Source: an uncultured Hyphomonadaceae bacterium (GTDB lineage Bacteria > Pseudomonadota > Alphaproteobacteria > Caulobacterales > Hyphomonadaceae). From it: a stretch of 64,000 nucleotides of DNA. The notes beneath the pieces were generated by a model. It was not told the DNA's origin. It worked only from the letters and a program-made list of their open reading frames with translations, and did not search any database. The DNA is taken from contig CALKFG010000003.1 of assembly GCA_938084575.1 (NCBI GenBank), forward strand, positions 177,595-241,594, written 5' to 3'. The position numbers and the translations under genes are program-made. Shown piece after piece: positions 36,843 to 45,547 of the stretch. Position 1 is the stretch's first letter; every line of letters starts with the position of its first letter.

Positions 36843-37313
36843 ATGATGGTCGGCATCAGGGGTTTTGGCAGCTGGGTCCTCGCCTTGTTTCTTGCCTTCA
36901 TGTTTTTGCAGGCCACCCTGCATCCGTTGCCGAACCCGCCCGAGGGCATGGTCCAACTGCATGATGCGGCCGGTGTGAACATCATTTTTGCAACTCTGGC
37001 TGAACGGACCGGGCTGGATTGGATTGAGCCGCAGGGGCGATACAGCATTGCCGGTCTGGAATTGGCGGCTGTGTTTTTGCTGATTGTCCCCCGATTAAGG
37101 CGTTGGGGTGCTTTGCTGTCCTCTTTCATCATGGCGGGGGCTGTCAGCCTTCATCTGGTTCCCGGTTTGCTTGGACGTGAGCTTCCGCGGTCGTTGAAGG
37201 CTGGTGAAGGGGCGACGGATGGGGGAGCGCTTTTTGCATTGGCCATCGCTATGCTGACAGCGAGCCTGCTGCTGTATCTGATGCATCCGAGGACACGTCT
37301 TGCGGCCAGATAG
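36843..37313 (+). CDS. DoxX-like membrane protein
   Basis: About 156 aa (ATG 36843 or 36846; the track uses TTG 36822). Four predicted helices: WVLALFLAFMFLQATL, a central NIIFATLA segment, GLELAAVFLLIVPRLRRWGALL and ALAIAMLTASLLLYLM. The R-Y-x-x-x-G-x-x-E-L-x-A pattern followed by LL-x-x-P-R-x-R-R-x-G-A-L-L and SLHL is DoxX/DoxX-like. Such proteins are small inner-membrane proteins linked in some bacteria to redox homeostasis; function here unknown. It precedes the Mrp operon in the same direction. Confidence 0.65.
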   Translation: MMVGIRGFGSWVLALFLAFMFLQATLHPLPNPPEGMVQLHDAAGVNIIFATLAERTGLDWIEPQGRYSIAGLELAAVFLLIVPRLRRWGALLSSFIMAGAVSLHLVPGLLGRELPRSLKAGEGATDGGALFALAIAMLTASLLLYLMHPRTRLAAR

Positions 37314-37418
37314 GGTGGGACAATTTGCCAGGACACTTATCAGCGTGATTGAGCCATTTTTTTGCCAATTCCCGGTTCCGGGTCTGGCCAAAGCGGGCAA
37401 TGGGCTTTAATTCCCGCG

Positions 37419-37943
37419 ATGACGGGTCAGCTTTGGCCGAAGCAGGATCGACCAAAAGTGCTGAATTTCTTCGGGTTAATTGTGGTGTTGTCGGGCCTCT
37501 GGCTTGGCCTTTCCGGGCACTATCAGCCATTGATCATGTGGCTCGGCGGTCTTTCGGTGCTGCTGTCGGCTTTCTTGGCCGTGCGGCTCGAGACGCTGGA
37601 CAGAGAGTCGGCCCCCTTTTTCGGATTGCCGGGGATATTGACCTACTGGGTTTGGCTGATGATCGAAATCGTGAAGGCGAACTGGATCGTGATCAAGGCA
37701 TGCTTGCGGGCCGAGCTGGATATCAACCCCGCCCTTGTCAAGGTGAAAACCAGCTGTGAGAGCGATCTCGCGCGCACCACATTTGCCAATTCGATAACGC
37801 TGACCCCCGGCACTGTGAGCGTGACGCTGGAGGGAGATAAAATCCTGGTGCATGCCTTGTACGAGGAAGAGGCCCAGCCGGAAGTCTTCGCCGAAATGGA
37901 TCGCCGTTCCAAACGGGCTGTGGACAGCCGGGTGACGGCATGA
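37419..37943 (+). CDS. mrpE: Mrp-type antiporter subunit E
   Basis: First gene of the ten-gene Mrp-type cation/proton antiporter operon. 174 aa from ATG 37419; the GTG at 37458 (VLNFFGLIV) is another plausible start with a weak GCAGGA ahead. Two or three N-terminal helices, then the MrpE cytoplasmic domain with the hallmark FANSITLTPGTVSVTLEG. Needed for complex assembly in the well-studied systems. Ends in ATGA overlap with mrpF. Confidence 0.9.
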   Translation: MTGQLWPKQDRPKVLNFFGLIVVLSGLWLGLSGHYQPLIMWLGGLSVLLSAFLAVRLETLDRESAPFFGLPGILTYWVWLMIEIVKANWIVIKACLRAELDINPALVKVKTSCESDLARTTFANSITLTPGTVSVTLEGDKILVHALYEEEAQPEVFAEMDRRSKRAVDSRVTA

Positions 37944-38227
37944 TCGGCGCGGCGGCCCTCGCCTTGGTGGTGGCGATTGTCCTGATGCTGGTTCGGGCCC
38001 TGAGCGGCCCGACCCTTTATGACCGGGTGCTGGCGGTGAATTCGATCGGGACAAAGATTGTTTTGCTGCTTGGCGTGCTTGGCTTTCTGATGGACAGGCC
38101 AGATTTCCTGGACATCTCGCTCCTCTACGCCCTGATCAATTTTGTCGCCACTGTCGCTGTGTTGAAGTTCTTTCGTTACCGGTCTTTCCAGGTGCCTTTG
38201 CGCCGCCGGACAGGAGGGCGCCGGTGA
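37940..38227 (+). CDS. mrpF: Mrp-type antiporter subunit F
   Basis: 95 aa, three helices. The motif GPTLYDRVLAVNSIGTKIVLLL, containing the functionally important acidic residue of the DR pair, is diagnostic for MrpF. Last residues are Arg-rich. Overlaps mrpE by ATGA and mrpG by TGATG. Confidence 0.93.
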   Translation: MIGAAALALVVAIVLMLVRALSGPTLYDRVLAVNSIGTKIVLLLGVLGFLMDRPDFLDISLLYALINFVATVAVLKFFRYRSFQVPLRRRTGGRR

Positions 38228-38595
38228 TGAGTGCGACTGTGTCCTTCCTGCTCGACATCAAACCTGTTCTGGGTGCCTTTTTGTGTCTGGCCGGGGCAAT
38301 TCTGGCGGTTGTCGGCACGGTTGGAGTTTTGCGGTTTCCTGATTTCTACACCCGCTTGCATGCGGCCAGTGTGACTGACACATCAGCACTCACCCTTGCT
38401 ATTCTCGGTATGGCGCTGATGTCGCCGTCCTGGCTTGTCGTTTTCAAGCTGGCGGCAATCTGGGCGTTCTTCTTTCTGACTGGGCCGACATCAAGCCATG
38501 CGGTTGCGAATGCGGCCCACACGGCCGGGCTCCAGCCGCTTATCGGGGCGCAGGCGCGGAGCGGACGGGGGGGACGTGATCATGACGGGGAATGA
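38227..38595 (+). CDS. mrpG: Mrp-type antiporter subunit G
   Basis: 122 aa, three helices. GTVGVLRFPDFYTRLHAASVTDT is the MrpG signature. ATG 38227 overlaps the mrpF stop; a GTG one codon upstream is the track start. The 3' end runs 14 bases past the next ATG (38582), so the two are tightly coupled. Confidence 0.93.
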   Translation: MSATVSFLLDIKPVLGAFLCLAGAILAVVGTVGVLRFPDFYTRLHAASVTDTSALTLAILGMALMSPSWLVVFKLAAIWAFFFLTGPTSSHAVANAAHTAGLQPLIGAQARSGRGGRDHDGE

Positions 38596-39226
38596 GGGCG
38601 CCGACCACGCGGTCGCGCTGCTAAATATAGGTCTTCTGAGTATTCTTTTTATTGTCGCTGTTGCAATGGCGCGGTTGCGGAGCCTGTTCGCGATCGTGAT
38701 GCTTTCCGGCATCTATTCGCTTGTTTCCGCGACCTGGTTTGTTGCGCTTGATGCCGTCGATGTGGCCTTTACCGAGGCCTCGGTTGGGGCCGGAATTTCC
38801 ACCGCCCTGTTTCTGGCGGCAATGGTGCTGACGTCGCGGACGGCCAAACCTGAAAAGGGCGCGACCAAAATTGTGCCATTACTGGTTGTGATCGCGACCG
38901 GTGCGGTCCTGGTTTATGCCACCATCGACCTTCCGGGGTTCGGAGATCCCGGGTCGCCGGCCAACAGCCATATCGGTGTCGAATATCTTGCACGAACCAA
39001 GGCTGAAATCGGTATTCCGAATGTGGTAACGGCCGTTCTGGCGAGCTATCGCGGATTTGACACCCTGGGCGAGGTCGGCGTGGTCTTTGCCGCCGGTCTG
39101 GCGGTCACTTTGCTATTGGGCTTCGGAGAACGCGCTCTGGGCAGTTCGCGGTCTCAAGCAGCCGGACGACCGCGTCCGAAGGAAGTTTCGGGACTGGACG
39201 GGAAGGATGGGCAAAGCGATGACTGA
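38582..39226 (+). CDS. MrpA C-terminal-like subunit (DUF4040 / MbhD-MbhE type)
   Basis: 214 aa standing alone where most Mrp operons have one giant MrpA. About five or six helices: LSILFIVAVAMARLRSLFAIVMLSGIYSL and ALDAVDVAFTEASVGAGISTALFLAAMVLTSR match DUF4040 (MbhD-like; the TEASVGAG acidic site), and the later GFDTLGEVGVVFAAGLAVTLLLG matches the MbhE-like part of the MrpA C terminus. It therefore supplies the MrpA C-terminal half as a separate polypeptide. ATG 38582 chosen; GTG 38576 is possible. Overlaps mrpB by 8 bases. Confidence 0.85.
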   Translation: MTGNEGADHAVALLNIGLLSILFIVAVAMARLRSLFAIVMLSGIYSLVSATWFVALDAVDVAFTEASVGAGISTALFLAAMVLTSRTAKPEKGATKIVPLLVVIATGAVLVYATIDLPGFGDPGSPANSHIGVEYLARTKAEIGIPNVVTAVLASYRGFDTLGEVGVVFAAGLAVTLLLGFGERALGSSRSQAAGRPRPKEVSGLDGKDGQSDD

Positions 39227-39668
39227 TCACCATGTGATCCTCCGCATCGTTGCCAAAGTGCTGATCCCCTTTATCGCGCTTTACGGCTTCTATGTTCAGT
39301 TTCATGGCGAATACAGCCCGGGCGGGGGTTTTCAGGCCGGTGTTATTCTGGCGGTGACGCTGATCCTGTACTCATTGATTTTCGGCATCGCACCGACAAT
39401 GCGGGCCGTTACACCTGTATTTGCCCGGGGCGTAGCGGCTTTTGGGTTTTTGCTCTACGCGGCTGTCGGCATCGCAGCCCTCATCGGGGGAGGTAATTTC
39501 CTCGATTATGATGCCCTTGTGGACGAGCCTGAGGGCGGACATCTGGGCCAACATCTCGGCATCATCGTGATAGAGATTGGCGTTCTGATGGCGGTCGCCG
39601 GGTCCATGACAGCCATATTCTATGCCTTTGCGGGACGCGTCAGCGAGATCCGGGACGAGGACTGGTAA
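39219..39668 (+). CDS. mrpB: Mrp-type antiporter subunit B
   Basis: 149 aa from ATG 39219 (track start 39057 lies inside the previous gene). Four helices; the MnhB signature FYVQFHGEYSPGGGFQAGVILA is clear. It corresponds to MbhF in the archaeal hydrogenase naming. Stop is one base before the mrpC ATG. Confidence 0.92.
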   Translation: MTDHHVILRIVAKVLIPFIALYGFYVQFHGEYSPGGGFQAGVILAVTLILYSLIFGIAPTMRAVTPVFARGVAAFGFLLYAAVGIAALIGGGNFLDYDALVDEPEGGHLGQHLGIIVIEIGVLMAVAGSMTAIFYAFAGRVSEIRDEDW

Positions 39669-39669
39669 G

Positions 39670-40191
39670 ATGGTCGATTTCGTGCTCGAGCGAGGCAATT
39701 ACTGGGCCATTATCGGACTGATGATGATTGGTCTGTATATGGCATTTGCCTCGACCAATCTTATCAAGCGTCTGATTGGATTAGGCACGTTTCAGACGTC
39801 GATCATTCTGTTTTATATTTCGCTTTCGCGGATTGATGGTGGCACCGCCCCTATCTTAAAGGGCAGCGACTATAAGACAGGGTATGGCGATAAGCATGAT
39901 GCGATGTCGTCTTATGGCGAGGGTGCTGTGGACGCCGCGGGGCACAAGCTGAGTGACGCCGGCCTCGATTATGTTTATTCAAATCCCCTGCCACATGTGT
40001 TGATGCTGACCGCGATTGTGGTTGGGGTCGCGACTCTGGCGGTTGGCCTGGCGCTTATCGTTCGTATTCGAGAAGCCTATGGCACGGTTGAAATAGACGA
40101 AATCAGCGGAATGGATCTTGAGGTTTCTCGCATTGAGGCGGCTGATGAAGCTGCCGAGCGACAGGCCGTGCAGGGGGGAGCCTCATCGTGA
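39670..40191 (+). CDS. mrpC: Mrp-type antiporter subunit C (NuoK-like) with a hydrophilic insertion
   Basis: 173 aa, longer than the usual 110-120. Three NuoK-like helices: YWAIIGLMMIGLYMAFAS, the GLGTFQTSIILFYISLSRIDGGTAPI block, and NPLPHVLMLTAIVVGVATLAVGLALIVRIREAYG. Between PIL and NPLPH, where most MrpC have only a few residues, there is a hydrophilic insert of about 35 residues (65-100, SDYKTGYGDKHDAMSSYGEG and on). The C-terminal 30 residues are acidic. Start ATG 39670; the stop overlaps the next GTG. Confidence 0.88.
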   Translation: MVDFVLERGNYWAIIGLMMIGLYMAFASTNLIKRLIGLGTFQTSIILFYISLSRIDGGTAPILKGSDYKTGYGDKHDAMSSYGEGAVDAAGHKLSDAGLDYVYSNPLPHVLMLTAIVVGVATLAVGLALIVRIREAYGTVEIDEISGMDLEVSRIEAADEAAERQAVQGGASS

Positions 40192-41717
40192 TTGACGCTT
40201 TGCTCGCTATGGTGCCGGCAGTTTTGGTGGCGCATGCTCCTGCCTTGCTGGTGGTCGCTCCCATGTTGTTGGCTCCTATTGTTGCGATGCTGCCCAATGG
40301 CCGCGTCGCCTGGTGGCTAACGATGTTGGCAACGGGTTTTTCGTTGCTCATGGCATTGGTTTTGCTGGCACAGGTCCGGTCAGTCGAGGGTGGCGCAATC
40401 CTGTCTTACGCGATGGGGGGATGGGCGCCGCCGGCGGGCATAGAATTCAGGATTGATTCGCTCAATTCCATGGTCTTGTTGCTTGTGACGGGGATGGGCT
40501 TTCTGGCGTCGGTCTTCGGATGGACGAGCATCAGGGCCGAAATCACCTCGGCTAAGACGTCTATGTTCTTTTCTGCCTATCTTGTGTGTTTTACAGGTTT
40601 GTGCGGCGTGGCGGCGACCGGCGACGCGTTCAACCTGTTCGTATTCCTCGAGATTTCTTCAATCGCCACCTATGTCCTGGTGGCGCTGGGTGCGGGCCGG
40701 GACCGACGTGCTTTGCCGGCGGCATCCAATTATCTTTTGATGGGCACGATCGGCGCGTCTTTCTTTGTGGTTGGCGTCGGGTTCCTCTACGCGGCCACCG
40801 GTACGCTGAACATGGCCGAGCTCTCTGTCCGTCTGGATGCCGTGCGGGACAACAAGGCTGTTCTTGCCGGCTATGCCTTTATCTTCGTCGGGCTTGGGCT
40901 GAAGGCTGCAATGTTCCCATTGCATCAATGGCTGCCGAATGCCTATGCCTACAGTCCGAGCTTTGTGACCATGTTCCTCGCAGCTACAGCTACCAAGGTC
41001 GCGATTTACGCGCTGATCCGGTTCCTGTTTACGGTCTTTGGGCTGGAATTTGCCTTTGAAGGGTCAAGCCTGATCTGGATCCTCATGCCGATGGGGATTG
41101 CGGCGATGATTGCCTGCTCGTTTCAAGCCGTCTTTCAGACGGATATCCGGCGCATGCTAGCCTATTCTTCTGTGGCACAAGTCGGATACATCTTGCTCGG
41201 TGTCTCGCTTGGGACGGCCGCTGGTGTTTCCGCGGGGCTCTTGCATCTGGTCAATCATGGCGTGATCAAGGGGGCTCTGTTTATGGCGGTTGCTGGCGTC
41301 GTACTGGTATATCAGGGAACAAGTCTGAATGATTTCAGGGGGCTGGGGCGATCGGCGCCCTGGACCATGACAGCCTTTGGGATTTCCGCTCTGTCGCTGA
41401 TCGGCGTGCCTCTAACAGCCGGCTTCCAGTCTAAATTTGCTTTGGTTACCGCGCTTCTGGAACAGGGATGGTGGTGGGCGGCGGCAGCTGTGGTGTTCTC
41501 CAGTGTTCTGGCTGTGGTGTATATGGGGCGCATTTTGGAGGCGGTCTTTTTTCAGGCTCCGATCAACCCGAATAAGCGTCAAAAAGAAGCGCCTCTGACG
41601 ATACTCGTACCGCTCTGGGTTCTGGTGGCGATCAGTCTGTGGATCGGCCTGGGGGGCAGTTTTGTGATTGGTTTGGCTGACGGTGCTGCGGCTTCACTGT
41701 TTGGTGGAGGAACGTGA
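40188..41717 (+). CDS. mrpD: Mrp antiporter-like subunit D (first of three)
   Basis: 509 aa, about 14 helices, of the NuoN/NuoM/MrpD family that forms proton or Na+ channels. GTG start with GGGGAG upstream and overlap of the mrpC stop. Conserved charged residues are the TM5 glutamate in FVFLEISS (about 155) and TM7 lysine in GLGLKAAMFPLHQWLP (about 239). The sequence SYSSVAQVGYILLGVSLG-like block and HLVNHGVIKGALFM are typical. It takes the position of MbhH in the archaeal order. Confidence 0.88.
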   Translation: MIDALLAMVPAVLVAHAPALLVVAPMLLAPIVAMLPNGRVAWWLTMLATGFSLLMALVLLAQVRSVEGGAILSYAMGGWAPPAGIEFRIDSLNSMVLLLVTGMGFLASVFGWTSIRAEITSAKTSMFFSAYLVCFTGLCGVAATGDAFNLFVFLEISSIATYVLVALGAGRDRRALPAASNYLLMGTIGASFFVVGVGFLYAATGTLNMAELSVRLDAVRDNKAVLAGYAFIFVGLGLKAAMFPLHQWLPNAYAYSPSFVTMFLAATATKVAIYALIRFLFTVFGLEFAFEGSSLIWILMPMGIAAMIACSFQAVFQTDIRRMLAYSSVAQVGYILLGVSLGTAAGVSAGLLHLVNHGVIKGALFMAVAGVVLVYQGTSLNDFRGLGRSAPWTMTAFGISALSLIGVPLTAGFQSKFALVTALLEQGWWWAAAAVVFSSVLAVVYMGRILEAVFFQAPINPNKRQKEAPLTILVPLWVLVAISLWIGLGGSFVIGLADGAAASLFGGGT

Positions 41718-43228
41718 TGAGCGGTGAATTTGCGATCCTGAGTGCTTTACTGCTTCCGCTAGCTATTTGTGCCGGCATCTTTGTCACCAGCTGGCTGCCG
41801 GACCTGAGAGAAGGGGTGACCCTCATTGGGGCCAGTATCCTTTTCTTTCTTGTTATAATCATTGCTATGAAGCTGGCGAACGGCGCCGCGCCAGAGCTGA
41901 GCCTTTGGCAGGCGGCTCCGGGTCTTGTGTTTGCTTTTCGCATTGAGCCCTTGGGTGCCCTGTTTGCGCTCGTCGCGAGTGGATTATGGATCGTCAACAG
42001 CTTCTATTCGATCGGCTATATGCGTGGGAACCGGGAACGAAACCAGACCCGTTTCTATATGTGTTTCGCAATCGCGATCTTTGGCGCCATGGGCGTTGCT
42101 ATGGCAGCGAATTTGTTCACCCTGTTCGTGTTCTACGAGGTCTTGACCTTGTCCACCTACCCCCTCGTCGCGCATAAGGGTGATGCGAATGCACAAAGGG
42201 GCGCGCGGATTTACCTGATGACGCTTTTGGGAACGTCGATTGGGTTCCTCCTGGTTGCGGTAATATGGACCGGAATACTGGCCGGGAGCTTGGATTTTGT
42301 TCCCGGGGGACTCTTGTCAGGTGTGGATGACCTGTCGCCTGTCGTGGCCAGCATACTGCTCTTATTGTTTGCTTTTGGCGTCGGCAAAGCAGCGCTGATG
42401 CCGTTTCATTTCTGGCTGCCCAACGCGATGGTTGCGCCGACGCCTGTCTCAGCATTGCTCCATGCTGTCGCCGTTGTTAAAGCCGGGGTCTTCACAGTGC
42501 TCAAAGTGTCCATCTATATTTTTGGTGAGGAGCTCCTGAACGAAACAACCTCCCGGGATTTTATTCTAGCGGTCGCATGTGTTACCATTGTGGTGGCGTC
42601 ACTGATCGCCATGACCAAGGATAATCTGAAAGCGCGGCTAGCCTATTCCACCGTTGCGCAGCTGGCCTATGTGACCTGTGGGGCCATGCTGGCAAATGCG
42701 GCCGGTTTCATGGGCGCTGCGCTGCAAATTCCCGCGCATGCGGCAGGAAAAATCACTCTTTTTATGTGTGCCGGCGCAATTTATGTCGCGACAGGGCTAA
42801 CAAATATTTCCGACATGCGAGGGCTTGGGCGAAGGATGCCACTGGTATTTATCGCGTTTTTCGTTGCGTCGCTTTCTATCATTGGCATTCCACCGCTGGT
42901 GGGGGGATGGCCAAAGTACGAATTGATGCAGGGCGCCTTCGATGCAGATCTTTCTTATGTTCCGATCGTGCTCATCGTTTCGTCATTGCTGAACATTGCG
43001 TACCTGCTGCCGATTCCAATCCTGGCTCTGATGCCGCCGGTCGGCAGCGCTGAGCCTGCGCCGTTTAAACGGACGGGCGGCGCACCAGTCCTCACTGTGG
43101 CCGCGCCATGCGTCACGGCACTTCTATGCCTTTTGATGTTTTTTGCCGTTGGCCCGATGAGCGCGTTCCTTGAGCCAGCCACTGGCATTCGGGACGTGAC
43201 TGTGAACCTTGCTGGAGAAGCCCCATGA
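41717..43228 (+). CDS. MrpA N-terminal-like antiporter subunit (second of three)
   Basis: 503 aa from ATG 41717 (GTG 41714 is in-frame). About 14 helices. The motif NAMVAPTPVSALLHAVAVVKAGVF is typical of MrpA/NuoL-type subunits rather than MrpD, so I read this as the separated N-terminal half of MrpA. TM5 Glu is in FVFYEVLTLS (about 141) and TM7 Lys in FGVGKAALMPFHFWLPNAM (about 224). Overlaps the preceding gene and the MrpX gene by a few bases. Confidence 0.85.
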   Translation: MSGEFAILSALLLPLAICAGIFVTSWLPDLREGVTLIGASILFFLVIIIAMKLANGAAPELSLWQAAPGLVFAFRIEPLGALFALVASGLWIVNSFYSIGYMRGNRERNQTRFYMCFAIAIFGAMGVAMAANLFTLFVFYEVLTLSTYPLVAHKGDANAQRGARIYLMTLLGTSIGFLLVAVIWTGILAGSLDFVPGGLLSGVDDLSPVVASILLLLFAFGVGKAALMPFHFWLPNAMVAPTPVSALLHAVAVVKAGVFTVLKVSIYIFGEELLNETTSRDFILAVACVTIVVASLIAMTKDNLKARLAYSTVAQLAYVTCGAMLANAAGFMGAALQIPAHAAGKITLFMCAGAIYVATGLTNISDMRGLGRRMPLVFIAFFVASLSIIGIPPLVGGWPKYELMQGAFDADLSYVPIVLIVSSLLNIAYLLPIPILALMPPVGSAEPAPFKRTGGAPVLTVAAPCVTALLCLLMFFAVGPMSAFLEPATGIRDVTVNLAGEAP

Positions 43229-43602
43229 CGATGGCGCCAGAGCGCGACGAGAACGGTCGTTTCATGAAGACAGAGCCTGAAGCCCGGGCTTTGCCGGGAT
43301 CGGACTCAGTGCACCCGCTGTCAAAGGTGCTATTTGGGTGGGTCGAACACAGACGGACGCCGAGGCTTTTGCTGACGGTTGTTGTTCTGGTTTCAATCGG
43401 TCTCTTTTCAGCCGACTTCATTCTCGACCGGCATGATTATCTGTCTCTCGCGGAAACGACGGGTTTCTATGCCATTTGGGGGTTTGGCTCGTTTGCGCTT
43501 GCGGTCCTGGCAGGCTGGCCCCTGGGTTATCTGCTCAGGCGGAGCGAGGATTATTACGGTGAGGCTGAAACGCGCCCAAAAGATACGGAGACCGGGGAAT
43601 GA
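43225..43602 (+). CDS. Two-helix accessory protein of the Mrp operon (MrpX)
   Basis: 125 aa with ATGA overlap upstream and overlap downstream with the last antiporter subunit. Hydrophilic N terminus (about 1-40), two helices (LLLTVVVLVSIGLFSADFIL and AIWGFGSFALAVLAGWPLGYLL), and an acidic tail. There is no counterpart in the standard MrpA-G set. Its position inside the overlapping operon suggests a structural or regulatory partner of the complex; no function is claimed. The name MrpX is only a label. Confidence 0.8.
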   Translation: MTMAPERDENGRFMKTEPEARALPGSDSVHPLSKVLFGWVEHRRTPRLLLTVVVLVSIGLFSADFILDRHDYLSLAETTGFYAIWGFGSFALAVLAGWPLGYLLRRSEDYYGEAETRPKDTETGE

Positions 43603-45374
43603 TGTCTTTCCTGTCGTCGGTTAATCCTGGTATTCTTCTGGTCGTTGTCGGTCTGATCGCTGTTTTGCTGCCATGGCAGCGTGCCCGTCAGTTTGCCCTG
43701 GCGGCTGCGCCAATTCTCGGACTTGTTCTGCTGGTAAGTGCCGAGCGCGGTGTCGACCTGGCATCGGCACAGGTTTTGGGTTTGGATCTCGTTTTGTTTC
43801 GGGTCGACAGCCTGTCATTCATCTTTGCCCTCGCCTTCCTGATCGCAGCGTTTCTAAATGCAATTTATGCCATGCATACCGATGATGCTCTGCAGGATGG
43901 CATGGCCATGGCCTATGCCGGCGCTGGCATTGCAGCGACATTGGCTGGCGATTTGATGACCCTGTTTATTTTCTGGGAAATCACAGCCGTCAGCTCTGTT
44001 TTCCTGATCCTTCGCGCCGGGACCAAGGCCGCCTATCAGGCGGCTATGAGATATCTGGTTGTTCAGGTTCTCTCAGGTGTCTTGCTCCTGAACGGATTGG
44101 TCTATGTCTACGGTGCCGGGGGAGATTTGTCCCTGACCGCGTTCACCAGCTTTTCGGAACCTGGAGCGATGCTCATTTTCATCGCTTTTGCCATAAAGGC
44201 GGCTTTCCCGTTTTTGCATAACTGGCTTCAGGATGCCTACCCAAAGGCAACTGTTGTTGGTGCCGTCGTTCTATCTGCTTTCACAACTAAGCTCGCGGTT
44301 TATGCCTTTGCGCGGATGTTTCCAGGGTTCGAAATCCTGATCTGGATCGGGGCTGTCATGACAGTGTTTCCGGTCTTTTTCGCCGTTATTGAAAACGATC
44401 TGCGCAAGGTGCTCTCCTATTCGTTGAACAATCAGCTTGGTTTCATGATCTGTGCCATCGGAATCGGTACCCCGCTCGCGATTAACGGGGCAGCCGGTCA
44501 TGCTTTTGCCCATATTATTTATAAGGGCTTGTTGTTTATGAGCATGGGCGCGGTGCTTTATCGCGTCGGCACGACCAAAGCGAGTGAACTCGGTGGGCTA
44601 TATAAGTCCATGCCCTGGACAACGGTATTTTGCCTTATCGGTGCCATGTCAATTTCCGCTTTTCCTTTGTTTTCCGGCTTTGTTGCGAAGTCGATGACGA
44701 TGAGCGCGGTTGGCAGCGGCGGCTATACGGTCGTCTGGCTGATGCTCCTTTTTGCATCGGCTGGTGTGCTGGAGCATTCCGGGATCAAAATCCCTTATTT
44801 TACTTTCTTCGGCCACGATGCGGGCCACCGGGTAAAAGAGGCACCTTTCAATATGCTTGTCGCGATGGGACTTGCGGCTTTTATCTGTATTGCGATTGGC
44901 CTGCCCATGATCGGTGGCCTGGGGTATGGCTGGTTATACAGCCTTTTGCCATGTACCGCGGCTGCTGCGGCTGATGTCTGTTTGTCGTCGGGTGAGCCCA
45001 TCAAGGTCTATCAACCCTATACTCTGGACCACGTGATCACGCAGCTGCAATTGTTGGTTCTGGCAATTCTGGCGTTCATGACCCTAAAGCGGTTCGGGCT
45101 TTATCCGCCGGAAAAACCAGGCACCATTCTCGACAGCGATTGGATTTACCGAAAGCCAGGCTTTGGTTTGGCCAGATGGTCTGCAGAAGTTTGGACAAAG
45201 CTTGGACCGGCGTTGACGCGTCTTTCCGGGGTATTGGCGCAGCGAACTTTCGATCGCTTGGAGGCTGCTTTCAGCCCGCGTGGTGCTCTTGCGAGAGGCG
45301 GATTGACCACAACCATGTCTGTCTGGGCTGCCGTACTTCTGGGTCTGGTTATGCTGATTATGCTGGTGGTCTAG
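43599..45374 (+). CDS. Mrp antiporter-like subunit D (third of three)
   Basis: 591 aa, about 15-16 helices; NuoM/MrpD type. Charged residues: TM5 Glu in LFIFWEITAVSS (about 127) and TM7 Lys in IAFAIKAAFPFLHNWLQDAYPKA (about 200); the HAFAHIIYKGLLFMSMGA block follows. Its C-terminal 130 residues form an extra amphipathic stretch and a final helix (MSVWAAVLLGLVMLIMLVV), recalling the lateral helix of NuoL. It closes the operon; ATG 43599 overlaps the previous stop. Confidence 0.88.
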   Translation: MMSFLSSVNPGILLVVVGLIAVLLPWQRARQFALAAAPILGLVLLVSAERGVDLASAQVLGLDLVLFRVDSLSFIFALAFLIAAFLNAIYAMHTDDALQDGMAMAYAGAGIAATLAGDLMTLFIFWEITAVSSVFLILRAGTKAAYQAAMRYLVVQVLSGVLLLNGLVYVYGAGGDLSLTAFTSFSEPGAMLIFIAFAIKAAFPFLHNWLQDAYPKATVVGAVVLSAFTTKLAVYAFARMFPGFEILIWIGAVMTVFPVFFAVIENDLRKVLSYSLNNQLGFMICAIGIGTPLAINGAAGHAFAHIIYKGLLFMSMGAVLYRVGTTKASELGGLYKSMPWTTVFCLIGAMSISAFPLFSGFVAKSMTMSAVGSGGYTVVWLMLLFASAGVLEHSGIKIPYFTFFGHDAGHRVKEAPFNMLVAMGLAAFICIAIGLPMIGGLGYGWLYSLLPCTAAAAADVCLSSGEPIKVYQPYTLDHVITQLQLLVLAILAFMTLKRFGLYPPEKPGTILDSDWIYRKPGFGLARWSAEVWTKLGPALTRLSGVLAQRTFDRLEAAFSPRGALARGGLTTTMSVWAAVLLGLVMLIMLVV

Positions 45375-45547
45375 AGCCAAATCCCATCTATAAGCGTGCC
45401 CGGCACAGCAAAGACGTTTTTTAAGCATGAAGACTTCAGTTTGAAGATATATAATAGTTGTGGTTCCTATATTTTAAAAATAACTTTTATTGCTCGCAAT
45501 ATTAGTTTACGCTTTGAGCAGAGGGGTCGTCTTTTAAGGCTACCACA
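45375..45547. promoter_or_regulatory. AT-rich leader and promoter region of mucR
   Basis: Much lower GC than the surroundings, with a perfect TATAAT at 45450-45455 but no clear -35, and runs such as TATATTTTAAAAATAAC and GCAATATTAG between it and the gene. MucR/Ros proteins favour AT-rich DNA with T steps and often repress their own gene, so autoregulation is plausible. Also the presumed end of the Mrp transcript; no terminator hairpin seen. Confidence 0.4.
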
